Shown here in pieces: positions 1-5,772 of a stretch of 29,048 nucleotides of DNA. Each line of letters begins with the position of its first letter. The first letter of the stretch is position 1. The notes below the pieces were generated by a model. The model did no database searches. It saw nothing but the letters and a program-made list of their open reading frames with translations, and had not been told where the DNA came from. Location: positions 1-29,048 of the IMG/VR virus record IMGVR_UViG_3300025082_000047. The stretch is one strand, 5' to 3'. The DNA is from a virus. Both the position numbers and the translations under genes were made by a program.

Positions 1-2
1 TT

Positions 3-134
3 AGCTACCCAAGTGACCCATATTACAAAGGAGAGGAGTACAGACAGCTTTTCTACCCTGTAAGTAAAGAGCTTAGAGACCACATTCAAGAGGAAATCTT
101 AGCAGAATATCACAAAGTGTTAGCTGAAAAATAA
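3..134 (+). CDS. 3' end of an unknown phage-like gene (partial)
   Basis: The frame starting at base 3 is open from the window edge to a TAA at 132-134 and encodes the last 43 residues of a protein that begins upstream. The fragment is charged and mostly helical-looking, ending in EYHKVLAEK. It contains no motif I recognise, so no function is proposed. Its AGA/GAG-rich, CpG-poor codon use resembles the phage backbone rather than the cassette region that follows. It sits 41 bases upstream of the HTH-like gene and is probably co-transcribed with it. Confidence 0.6.
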   Translation, partial: SYPSDPYYKGEEYRQLFYPVSKELRDHIQEEILAEYHKVLAEK

Positions 135-139
135 ACAAA

Positions 140-153
140 GGGGCGAAAGCCCC
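140..153 (+). other. GNRA-capped RNA hairpin between genes
   Basis: GGGGC (140-144) pairs with GCCCC (149-153) around a GAAA tetraloop. No T-run follows, so it is not a standard intrinsic terminator. It lies just before the ribosome binding site of the gene at 176 and may protect mRNA ends or act with an antiterminator; this is inference. Confidence 0.5.
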
Positions 154-175
154 GCAACCCATTTAAAGGATTTAA

Positions 176-379
176 ATGAATAAAGAACAACTACAAACAG
201 CCTGCGACCTTCTAGGAGGCCAGGCAGCCACATCAAGGCTGTTGAATTTAAAAAGCCCCAGATACTTGAGAAAAGTAATCAATGAGGACGCTCCCATCCC
301 AGAGGGCTGGAGAGTGGAGCTCACAGAGATCATGGCCCAGAGAATCCAAAACCTAAACAGAGCAGTCAGATCTATATGA
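176..379 (+). CDS. Small HTH-like (Cro-type) DNA-binding protein
   Basis: A 67-residue protein preceded by an AAGGA-like ribosome binding site (AGGATTTAA before ATG). The N-terminal half, including LLGGQAATSRLLNLKSPRYL, has the spacing of a Cro/YdaS-like helix-turn-helix: a helix ending in GG, a turn with 'AATSRLL', then a recognition helix. 'PIPEGWRVELTEIMAQR' resembles the C-terminal arm of small phage repressors and of short proteins often found before terminase genes. Role inferred: regulator of adjacent phage genes. The gene has phage-backbone codon use and is the last such gene before the foreign region. Assignment is by pattern only; a non-regulatory packaging accessory cannot be excluded. 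Confidence 0.55.
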   Translation: MNKEQLQTACDLLGGQAATSRLLNLKSPRYLRKVINEDAPIPEGWRVELTEIMAQRIQNLNRAVRSI

Positions 380-418
380 TAACGTCCAAGTCTCTAAACA
401 AAACTTAAAAATATAGGA

Positions 419-727
419 ATGGATAACTTAAAAGACAAGAACAATGCATTATATACATTGTTAGCAAACGTTTATTTAGAAAACCAAGATAGGATTGAAA
501 ACCCACTTTGGCAAATAGTAGATGCCGAATTGCGAGAAACAAAGTACGTACACGACTTTGAAAGATATATACCTAAAGAATTTAAGTACGGTTGGAACGA
601 CTTAACAAACGAAACTAAAACCGCTTTGTTTATGGTAGCAAATGAAGCTGCCGAGAATGAAGATGCGAGAAACAAAGATGGGATTAAATGTTTGCTAACT
701 TTACGTGACTATATGCAGTCACTTTAA
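419..727 (+). CDS. Hypothetical protein at the left edge of the foreign region
   Basis: A 102-residue acidic protein with no recognised domain; the middle is rich in charged and aromatic residues (WQIVDAELRETKYVHDF, then FKYGWNDL). Its base composition, with many CpG dinucleotides, differs sharply from the phage genes on either side and matches the cassette genes that follow. No ribosome binding site is strong (TATAGGA, 4 bases before ATG). No attC-type box precedes it, although GATAAC occurs at 378-383, and the sequence between its stop and the first cassette lacks an AAC-type left arm. It may be a degraded first cassette, or foreign DNA acquired with the array. Function unknown. Confidence 0.6.
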   Translation: MDNLKDKNNALYTLLANVYLENQDRIENPLWQIVDAELRETKYVHDFERYIPKEFKYGWNDLTNETKTALFMVANEAAENEDARNKDGIKCLLTLRDYMQSL

Positions 728-737
728 ATCAAAATTT

Positions 738-761
738 ACAGAGATTGCATATAGTCTCTGT
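738..761 (+). other. Hairpin at the left junction of the cassette array
   Basis: ACAGAGA (738-744) is an exact inverted repeat of TCTCTGT (755-761), with a 10-base loop. The right arm ends at the G/TT cleavage point inferred for the first cassette (G760, TT761-762). It could be the right half of a remodelled recombination site or a weak terminator for the upstream gene. Confidence 0.5.
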
Positions 762-778
762 TATCGGCTGGAGGTCGT

Positions 779-1051
779 ATGAAAGAAAAAACACTAGATA
801 ATACCAATGTAGAAGAAGCAAAGAAAAAAGTTTCTGACATTCAAGTTTTCGGAAATGGGGATTTGTTTACGTTAATTTGTAAAGTTTCTTCAAAAGAGCA
901 AGGGTGGATGAAAAGCACAAAGGCTATGGAGACCCCAAAAGGTTGCGTGGTCCAAGTATCTACACAACAAGGTGACAATGTAGCTGAATCTATTTGCTTT
1001 GTTCCTGATGTGAAGATATTAGAAAACGAAAAAGGAAGATACTTAGGCTAA
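779..1051 (+). CDS. Cassette 1 protein, unknown function
   Basis: A 90-residue protein starting 5 bases after a good TGGAGG ribosome binding site, itself only a few bases inside the cassette boundary. It is probably a compact, single-domain soluble protein: 'DIQVFGNGDLFTLICKVSS' followed by 'GWMKSTKAMETPKGCVVQVSTQQ' looks like alternating beta strands, and there are no signal or membrane segments. I do not recognise a named family with confidence, though the pattern is reminiscent of small phage-borne hypothetical proteins. No promoter is seen inside the cassette, so expression would depend on upstream read-through. A stem-loop (1060-1087) and the attC follow its stop. Confidence 0.7.
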   Translation: MKEKTLDNTNVEEAKKKVSDIQVFGNGDLFTLICKVSSKEQGWMKSTKAMETPKGCVVQVSTQQGDNVAESICFVPDVKILENEKGRYLG

Positions 1052-1081
1052 CACTAAACATCGGTAAGGGGTAAAACTCTT

Positions 1082-1136
1082 GCCGATAACGCCTGAAGCT
1101 AAGCCCTGTTTTAATGGGGTTTAGGTTTTGTTATAG
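1082..1136 (+). repeat. attC-like site 1
   Basis: The left box GCCGATAAC (1082-1090) and right box GTTATAG (1130-1136) flank an inner imperfect palindrome, CTAAGCCC (1099-1106) against GGGGTTTAG (1116-1124). AACGCCTGAAG at the left has the position of an L'' box. The left box is an exact reverse complement of the start of its own cassette (760-768). Confidence 0.75.
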
Positions 1137-1179
1137 TGAGTTAAGAGAAGAAATACAAAATTAAACAACGGAGCATTAT

Positions 1180-1407
1180 ATGAAGGTTGAACTATTAAAA
1201 GACAATATAATTAAGAATATAGATACAGAAGATAATCTACTAGACTCTAGTAAATTAGAGTCAATATATGAAATCAGAAAATTAAAAGGTTTAGTAGAGT
1301 CACTAAATGAAGGGTTTATAGAAGTGGATAAAGTCAATAAACATGGTCAAGCATTTTCCTCTCAGTTTGAAATTTGGTTTAATAAAGATGAGTATAATTC
1401 ACTATAA
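1180..1407 (+). CDS. Cassette 2 protein, unknown function
   Basis: A 75-residue acidic protein, with GGAG about 6 bases before its ATG. It has an N-terminal half rich in Asp, Asn and Ile, a helix-like middle (SIYEIRKLKGLVESLNEGF) and a C-terminal strand-like segment ending FEIWFNKDEYNSL. No recognised domain. The stop codon TAA (1405-1407) lies inside the left box of the following attC-like site, a compact arrangement common in integron cassettes. Codon use is AT-rich with several CpGs elsewhere in the cassette and unlike the phage structural genes. Function unknown. Confidence 0.65.
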   Translation: MKVELLKDNIIKNIDTEDNLLDSSKLESIYEIRKLKGLVESLNEGFIEVDKVNKHGQAFSSQFEIWFNKDEYNSL

Positions 1408-1460
1408 CGCTTGAAGCCTTATTCTCGTTGCATAGCAATGGGATGAGGAAGTAGTTATAG
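1400..1460 (+). repeat. attC-like site 2
   Basis: CACTATAAC (1400-1408) pairs exactly with GTTATAGTG, found both at the start of its own cassette (1130-1138) and here at 1454-1462. The inner arms include CTCGTTGC against GCAATGGG. AACGCTTGAAG matches the L''-like block of sites 1 and 4. Confidence 0.8.
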
Positions 1461-1489
1461 TGAGTTAAGAAAGCTAAACAAGGATAACA

Positions 1490-1666
1490 ATGCAAAAATT
1501 TAATTATGTAAAATCTACAATATGCGGTGATTGGTTGAACAATGACGAAGTTGATACAGCCTGTGCTAGTAGGTTGCTTAGTATGTGTGAAGATTACGGC
1601 AATGATGGAAAGGAAGCAAAAGAGCTACTACAAATAGCTTTACGAAAATTGGAAATATACACATAA
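1490..1666 (+). CDS. Cassette 3 protein, 58 residues, unknown function
   Basis: A short ORF with ATG preceded by AAGGA at 5 bases' distance, ending TAA at 1664-1666. The product begins MQKFNYVKSTICGDWLNNDE and ends LLQIALRKLEIYT. It contains three cysteines and is probably a small helical protein; no family is recognised. It is the only reasonable ORF in the 279-base unit between attC-like sites 2 and 3, in the same orientation as the other cassette genes, with the stop 6 bases before the left attC box. These points support it as a real gene despite its size. Confidence 0.6.
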   Translation: MQKFNYVKSTICGDWLNNDEVDTACASRLLSMCEDYGNDGKEAKELLQIALRKLEIYT

Positions 1667-1671
1667 GTAAT

Positions 1672-1739
1672 TCACTATAACGGTTTGGCTATATGCTGAA
1701 CGTAATGAAATGGAGTATGGCATATAGCTAGTGTTATAT
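1672..1739 (+). repeat. attC-like site 3
   Basis: The left box TCACTATAAC (1672-1681) is the exact complement of its cassette start GTTATAGTGA (1454-1463). The right box is GTTATAT (1733-1739). The inner arms GCTATATGC (1688-1696) and GCATATAGC (1720-1728) are exact inverted repeats, giving the strongest stem of the set. Confidence 0.8.
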
Positions 1740-1770
1740 GCTTTTTATTAAATGATTAAAATAAATTAGA

Positions 1771-2028
1771 ATGGAATTTAAGAAACTTACAAAAGAAAAC
1801 TTACCAGAGCCAAATAAGTTAATTTGGATAAAGCGTAAAAAAGGAAGTATTTATTTAGGTTATCGAGAAGACAAACCGATTGCAACAAATAGAGATAGTA
1901 GTATAGATTGTTATTGGAGAGCTAACCCAAGTCATTCTATGTTGATGGCTGATTCAAGTGAGTTGCGTTTTAGACATAATTTTTCTGATGTAACTGTTGA
2001 ATCTTGGGCTGAATTAGATTTACCTTAA
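1771..2028 (+). CDS. Cassette 4 protein, unknown function
   Basis: An 85-residue basic protein. It begins with MEFKKLTKENLPEPNKLIWI and ends with DVTVESWAELDLP. The repeated Trp-Pro spacing and the 'P.P....W' opening recall short domains frequent in phage and integron hypothetical proteins (DUF551-like), but the match is too loose to name. No signal or membrane segment. There is no strong ribosome binding site (AAAATAAATTAGA before ATG). The stop is 2 bases from the left box of attC-like site 4. Codon use is foreign relative to the phage backbone. Confidence 0.65.
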   Translation: MEFKKLTKENLPEPNKLIWIKRKKGSIYLGYREDKPIATNRDSSIDCYWRANPSHSMLMADSSELRFRHNFSDVTVESWAELDLP

Positions 2029-2030
2029 TT

Positions 2031-2091
2031 GCATATAACGCTTGAGGGTTTACTTTTCGTTGCTTGCAATGGAGTAAATCCGTAGTTATCG
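2031..2091 (+). repeat. attC-like site 4
   Basis: The left box GCATATAAC (2031-2039) is an exact complement of the cassette start GTTATATGC (1733-1741). The right box is GTTATCG (2085-2091). The inner stem GGGTTTACT/AGTAAATCC continues into GTTGC/GCAAT near the tip, sharing the CGTTGC...GCAATGG core with site 2. Confidence 0.8.
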
Positions 2092-2128
2092 TCTGTGCGA
2101 TGAAACACCAAAACAAAAGGAATTAGTT

Positions 2129-2272
2129 ATGTCAGAAGTAACAAGAGTTAATGATGCAAGAACGAGCGATAAAGGTAAACTCACCGAGATAAAACAAGTG
2201 ATGGTTACTGAGTTTAAAATGCAAGAAATATTAAAGGGTGATGTGATATTACAACCAACAAGGGCGGTGTAG
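2129..2272 (+). CDS. Cassette 5 protein, 47 residues, unknown function
   Basis: ATG at 2129 and TAG at 2270-2272 encode 47 residues, beginning MSEVTRVNDARTSDKGKLTE and ending LKGDVILQPTRAV. It is the only substantial plus-strand ORF in the fifth unit. AAAGG lies about 8 bases before the ATG. No recognised domain. A longer ORF runs in antisense, but it spans the attC boundary at 2085 and has no matching start signals, so the plus-strand frame is preferred. Confidence 0.5.
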   Translation: MSEVTRVNDARTSDKGKLTEIKQVMVTEFKMQEILKGDVILQPTRAV

Positions 2273-2278
2273 AGCATT

Positions 2279-2325
2279 GATGATAACTACGATATATATT
2301 CACCTATCACTTAGATAGGTAGATA
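2279..2325 (+). repeat. Right-end attC-like site lacking a GTT box
   Basis: GATGATAAC (2279-2287) pairs with its cassette start GTTATCGTC (2085-2093) with one G-T wobble. A strong palindrome follows: ATATATTCACCTATC against GATAGGTAGATATAG. No GTT triplet follows where the right box should be, so the right half is truncated or was joined to phage DNA at a non-canonical site. Confidence 0.6.
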
Positions 2326-2345
2326 TAGCACACCAAATAAGGATA

Positions 2346-2362
2346 TATTGTGTCGTACAATA
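2346..2362 (+). promoter_or_regulatory. Operator-like inverted repeat before the terminase promoter
   Basis: TATTGT (2346-2351) and ACAATA (2357-2362) form a 6-5-6 dyad about 20 bases upstream of the -35-like hexamer at 2379. The spacing suits a repressor or activator site, possibly for the small HTH protein at 176; this partnership is inference. Confidence 0.35.
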
Positions 2363-2369
2363 CAAAACA

Positions 2370-2407
2370 GGGGGCTTTTTGCCTCCTTTACTTTTTTAAA
2401 CTATAAT
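2370..2407 (+). promoter_or_regulatory. Terminator-promoter element before the terminase operon
   Basis: The hairpin GGGGGC (2370-2375)/GCCTCC (2381-2386) is followed by six Ts (2392-2397) and then TATAAT (2402-2407). TTGCCT (2379-2384) stands exactly 17 bases upstream of TATAAT, a plausible sigma70 -35 buried in the hairpin. It would end transcription from the cassettes and restart it for the head genes. It is one of seven such elements in the late region. Confidence 0.6.
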
Positions 2408-2445
2408 TTAAAGATCTGAAATTATGCAATGGAGGGGCTTTGATT

Positions 2446-2964
2446 ATGCAATCAGAGGATAAGGAAAGACTGGAGAGGTTGGCATCAAAGCTGAGAGGTA
2501 AACAGAGAGCGTTTGCTGATAGTTATATGTCAAATGGAGAAAATGGCACTCAAGCGTGTAGGGATGCTGGATATAAAGGAAATCAAAAAACTTTAGGGGT
2601 CGTTGCTGTTGAGAACCTAGCAAAACCTAGCATAAGGGATTATATAGATGCTTTTAAGGAAATTGATGCTAAAAAATACCAGATCACTAGAGAGAGTTTA
2701 CTGGCTGATATTCAGATTGCCAAAGATTGTGCTTTAAATACATTCTATGAGACAAAAGCTGTGGGAGAGGATGAGAGAGTCCCCTTTGCACAATATCCAG
2801 CTTATTTAAAAGCGATTGAGATGCAAGCAAAAATGTTGGGACTCAATGAGCCAGAAAAGATTGATCTGACGACAAAAGGGGATAAGCTAGGGACAATTGA
2901 CATGGGCTCCCTGTCAGATGAGGCTTTAAAAGAGATTGCAAATGCTCCTCAGTCCCCAGACTAG
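2446..2964 (+). CDS. Terminase small subunit
   Basis: A 172-residue protein that would bind the packaging site and recruit the large subunit to start DNA packaging. Residues about 15-60 (GKQRAFADSYMSNGENGTQA, then CRDAGYKG and a following 'ENLAKPSIRDYI') are the signature of the Terminase_2 family: an HTH module in which T-Q-A-C/A-x-x-A-G-Y is followed by a second helix. The rest is helical oligomerisation and tail sequence. I chose ATG 2446 because GGAGG at 2431-2435 sits 10 bases away; an in-frame TTG at 2440 is too close. It overlaps the large terminase start by 23 bases, so the two are translationally coupled. It is the first gene after the 2370-2407 element. Confidence 0.88.
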   Translation: MQSEDKERLERLASKLRGKQRAFADSYMSNGENGTQACRDAGYKGNQKTLGVVAVENLAKPSIRDYIDAFKEIDAKKYQITRESLLADIQIAKDCALNTFYETKAVGEDERVPFAQYPAYLKAIEMQAKMLGLNEPEKIDLTTKGDKLGTIDMGSLSDEALKEIANAPQSPD

Positions 2965-4318
2965 GGCAAAGGTTGAGCTTTACAAGAGGCAAGATTTTAG
3001 CTCTTTAGGACTCAGCCCCAAACAGGAGGAGGCTCTCAGAGAGTTGCATCCCAAAAATACTGAGACAAGAGTTTTGACCTATGGAGGAGGAGCTGGAGGA
3101 GGTAAAAGCTGGTTTATCTGTGTTTGGGAGATCCTCAATGCTCTGGCCTATGCAAATACAAAACAATATATCTCAAGGAATGAACTCAAAAGGCTCATGT
3201 CCTCAACCTATGTGACATTTATGAAAGTGGCTCTGACTTTTGATCTGATCCAAGATCAACATTGGAAGTTAAACGGAAAATACAACTATATTGAGTTTTA
3301 TAATGGATCTAGGATTGATCTGGTAGATGTTTCTTTTCAGCCCAGAGATCCCATGTTTGAGAGATTTGGATCTATTGAGTACACCTGTGGAGCAAATGAG
3401 GAGGCTGGGGAGATTGATTTTGGGGCCTTTGATATTCTATTCACTAGGACAGGGAGACATCTCAACAGAGAGTTGGGGTTTTATCCAAAAAACCTAAACA
3501 CAGCAAACCCCAAAAAAAACTGGCTATATCAGTATTTTTACAAGCCATTTATGAGTGATACTCTTGAAAAGGGATATTATTTCATACAGGCTTTGATCCA
3601 TGACAACAAATTTATTGATCCAGAATATATCAAGAGTTTGGAAAATACAAAAGATGAGGTCAAAAAACAGAGATTACTCTATGGGAATTGGGAGTATGAT
3701 GATGATGATGCAATTCTGATCCCATACCAGAATATCATCAAAGCCTTTGAAAACACATCTGTCCAGCCAACTGGGAGGAGGTATATATCCTGTGATATTG
3801 CTATGGAGGGGGCTGACAAGATGGTGGCTGTGGTGTTTGATGGCTTAGTCCTAGAAAAGGTCTATACATGGGCCAAAACAAATGGCAAGGAAGTCATCCA
3901 GAAAATACAGGAGGTAGCTCTCAAATGGAATGTCCCTCAGTCAAATATTGTTTATGATGCCTCTGGTGTGGGTAATTATCTAGGGGGGTTTTTGGGAGGG
4001 GCTGTCTCATTCAGTGGGTCCTCATCTCCCAAAAATGGGCCAAATTATCAAAATTTAAGGGCTCAAGCCTTTTTTAGATTATCAGAAATGATCAATCAAG
4101 GGGAGATATACCTCAAAGATCAAGAGTTTAAAACTGAGATCTGTGAGGAGCTGGGAGTGATCAAATCAATGCTGGACACTCCAAAGTCCTCAATAATCTC
4201 AAAGGCTGAAATGAAAAAAACTCTGGGACACTCTCCAGATTATGCTGATGCTTTAAGTATGTTTATGGTGTATCATTTGTCTGAGGTTGCAAATAGCTTC
4301 CATTCAGATTGGTTTTAA
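2942..4318 (+). CDS. Terminase large subunit
   Basis: A 458-residue packaging motor with an N-terminal ATPase and a C-terminal nuclease. Walker A is GGGAGGGKS (residues 48-56). The acidic Walker B/catalytic region is probably IEYTCGANEEAGEI near 145-158. The RNase H-like nuclease has Asp285 (YISCDIAMEG), Asp339 (IVYDASGVG) and a late Asp in 'PDYADALSMF'. Length and order are normal for large terminases. ATG 2942 is chosen over an upstream TTG two codons earlier. The gene holds a single CpG between 3001 and its end, the most extreme example of the backbone's CpG poverty. The portal gene follows after 11 bases. Confidence 0.95.
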   Translation: MLLSPQTRAKVELYKRQDFSSLGLSPKQEEALRELHPKNTETRVLTYGGGAGGGKSWFICVWEILNALAYANTKQYISRNELKRLMSSTYVTFMKVALTFDLIQDQHWKLNGKYNYIEFYNGSRIDLVDVSFQPRDPMFERFGSIEYTCGANEEAGEIDFGAFDILFTRTGRHLNRELGFYPKNLNTANPKKNWLYQYFYKPFMSDTLEKGYYFIQALIHDNKFIDPEYIKSLENTKDEVKKQRLLYGNWEYDDDDAILIPYQNIIKAFENTSVQPTGRRYISCDIAMEGADKMVAVVFDGLVLEKVYTWAKTNGKEVIQKIQEVALKWNVPQSNIVYDASGVGNYLGGFLGGAVSFSGSSSPKNGPNYQNLRAQAFFRLSEMINQGEIYLKDQEFKTEICEELGVIKSMLDTPKSSIISKAEMKKTLGHSPDYADALSMFMVYHLSEVANSFHSDWF

Positions 4319-4329
4319 AAAGGAATTTT

Positions 4330-5772
4330 ATGACAGATCAAAACACAAATCCTCCAGCCTATCCAGCAAAAGAGAATAATGGCTCATGGATAGATCCAAA
4401 AACTGATGGGAACAGGTTTAAATTTTTGATTGACAGCTACACAGGAGGGGGAGGCTATAAGTCCAGCAAGTATTTAATCCCCCATGCAAGAGAAGTGCTG
4501 GATAAATTCAATCTCAGAAAGATCAAATCAAGGTATTCAAACAGCTTTAAAACTATCATTGACACTCATGTTGCTCCTATTTTTAAAGGGGATCCTGTCA
4601 AGTCTTATGGTGATTCTGTGAGTGAGTCTGAGATCAAGGCCTTTCAGCTTTTCCATGCTGATGCTGATAAATCTGGGACATCTTACAAGCAATTCATGAA
4701 AAAAACAGCCAGAGCATCCAAAATTTATGACTCCTCTTTTGTTGTTGTAGAACAGGCAAACAATGAGGGAGAGACATCTGATGCTGATTTGAGTGACAGG
4801 TCAAAGCTACCCTATACAATTTTGATAACTCCAGACAAGATTATTGATGTGTCAATCAATGGATCTGGAGATGTGGTCTTTTTCTCATGGGAGTCTATTG
4901 AGTATTCAACAGATGAGTCTGGTGGACTGGTTGAGCATACAATCAAAACAACATGGAGAACTGACAAATGGACTAGAGAAAAGGACTCAGAATTTGAGTC
5001 TGATGGGGAGAATGTGCTGGGATATGTCCCTGTTTTTCCATTATATCCTCAAGAGAATTTAGATCCATCAGCTGATCCTTTGCCTTATGGCATGAGCTGG
5101 AGTTTGGCTACAATCAATTATAGGAGATTCAATCTGGGGAGTATAATTGATGAGACAGCTGATGGGACAGCTTTTCCATTGATGACTATTATTGGCCCAG
5201 CTGACATCAAAAGTCTGACAACAGGTCACTCAAATGGCCTCAAATTGCCAACAGATTCAACAGCTCAATTTTTACAGCCAGATTATAGTTTTATTGACAA
5301 ACTTTACTCCACATTATACACTGGCCTTGAGCAAGAGATGTATCAAATATCTGGTGTAAACTTTATGAAAACAATGCCCCAGTCAGCTGACTCCAGAAGA
5401 CAGGAGATGGAGAGGCTTTATGAGACTCTGGGAGATACAAAGGCACAAATTGAGGCTCTGGATAGAAATATCATAAATACTTTTGCTGATTACATGGACA
5501 TTGATGTTGATTACTCTGTCAGCTACAATCAAAACTTTGGCATGGCTCTGATCAATGACGATCTCAAAGTATTTGAGACTTTTGTTGACTCTGGACAGGT
5601 ATCTGATGAGGTGACTGGGAAAATCATTAAAAGGATCATGGGGGCCATGATGACAGGGATGACTGATCAAGAGAAAACAACTCTGGAGGAGTCAGTTGAT
5701 CAACATCTCAAATTTTTGGCTGAGATCGGAGTCACTGAAAAGGATGAGGATCCAGAGGGAGCTGTTGAGTGA
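4330..5772 (+). CDS. Portal protein
   Basis: A 480-residue protein forming the dodecameric ring through which DNA enters the capsid. Its position after the large terminase, its length, and a C-terminal 'QSADSRRQEMERLYETLGDT' helix followed by an acidic tail fit SPP1/HK97-type portals. The central region (VPVFPLYPQENLDPSADPLP and the following 'SWSLATINYRRFNLGSIIDE') corresponds to the clip/stem of this fold. ATG 4330 has AAGGA 6 bases upstream; an in-frame TTG at 4309 lies inside the terminase gene and is not used. The stop overlaps the GTG start of the next gene, implying coupled translation. Confidence 0.87.
   Translation: MTDQNTNPPAYPAKENNGSWIDPKTDGNRFKFLIDSYTGGGGYKSSKYLIPHAREVLDKFNLRKIKSRYSNSFKTIIDTHVAPIFKGDPVKSYGDSVSESEIKAFQLFHADADKSGTSYKQFMKKTARASKIYDSSFVVVEQANNEGETSDADLSDRSKLPYTILITPDKIIDVSINGSGDVVFFSWESIEYSTDESGGLVEHTIKTTWRTDKWTREKDSEFESDGENVLGYVPVFPLYPQENLDPSADPLPYGMSWSLATINYRRFNLGSIIDETADGTAFPLMTIIGPADIKSLTTGHSNGLKLPTDSTAQFLQPDYSFIDKLYSTLYTGLEQEMYQISGVNFMKTMPQSADSRRQEMERLYETLGDTKAQIEALDRNIINTFADYMDIDVDYSVSYNQNFGMALINDDLKVFETFVDSGQVSDEVTGKIIKRIMGAMMTGMTDQEKTTLEESVDQHLKFLAEIGVTEKDEDPEGAVE

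Larger units (their letters stand above)
761..2340 (+). mobile_element. Integron-like gene cassette array without an integrase (CALIN-like)
   Basis: Five consecutive units each hold one short promoterless plus-strand ORF followed by an attC-like imperfect palindrome. Boundaries (cut after G of GTT) are 761-1130, 1131-1454, 1455-1733, 1734-2085 and 2086 to about 2330. Each unit's first bases (with the preceding G) are complementary to its own terminal box: GTTATCGGC/GCCGATAAC, GTTATAGTG/CACTATAAC (twice), GTTATATGC/GCATATAAC and GTTATCGTC/GATGATAAC. That pairing is expected only if each unit once closed into a circle carrying a complete attC, as integron cassettes do. The GTT/AAC triplets are conserved, but the rest departs from the textbook GTTRRRY. 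No integron integrase gene lies in the window. CpG-rich and GATC-free composition marks the block as foreign to the phage. Confidence 0.8.

Noticed and set aside
1060-1087. Strong stem-loop ATCGGTAAG/CTTGCCGAT after cassette 1's ORF, considered as an intrinsic terminator
   Set aside because: No T-run follows and its right arm overlaps the attC left box, so a role in the recombination site or chance overlap is more likely; not listed as a terminator.
2086-2277. Minus-strand ORF of 63 residues across cassette 5
   Set aside because: It spans the attC boundary, has no ribosome site and lies antisense to a plus-strand ORF that fits the cassette plan.
1082-2325. The attC-like palindromes read simply as transcription terminators
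   Set aside because: None has a T-tract, and terminators do not explain why each box pairs with the start of its own unit.
5383-5670. Minus-strand ORF of 95 residues inside the portal gene
   Set aside because: No start signals, opposite to the operon, fully within a strong coding frame; a shadow.
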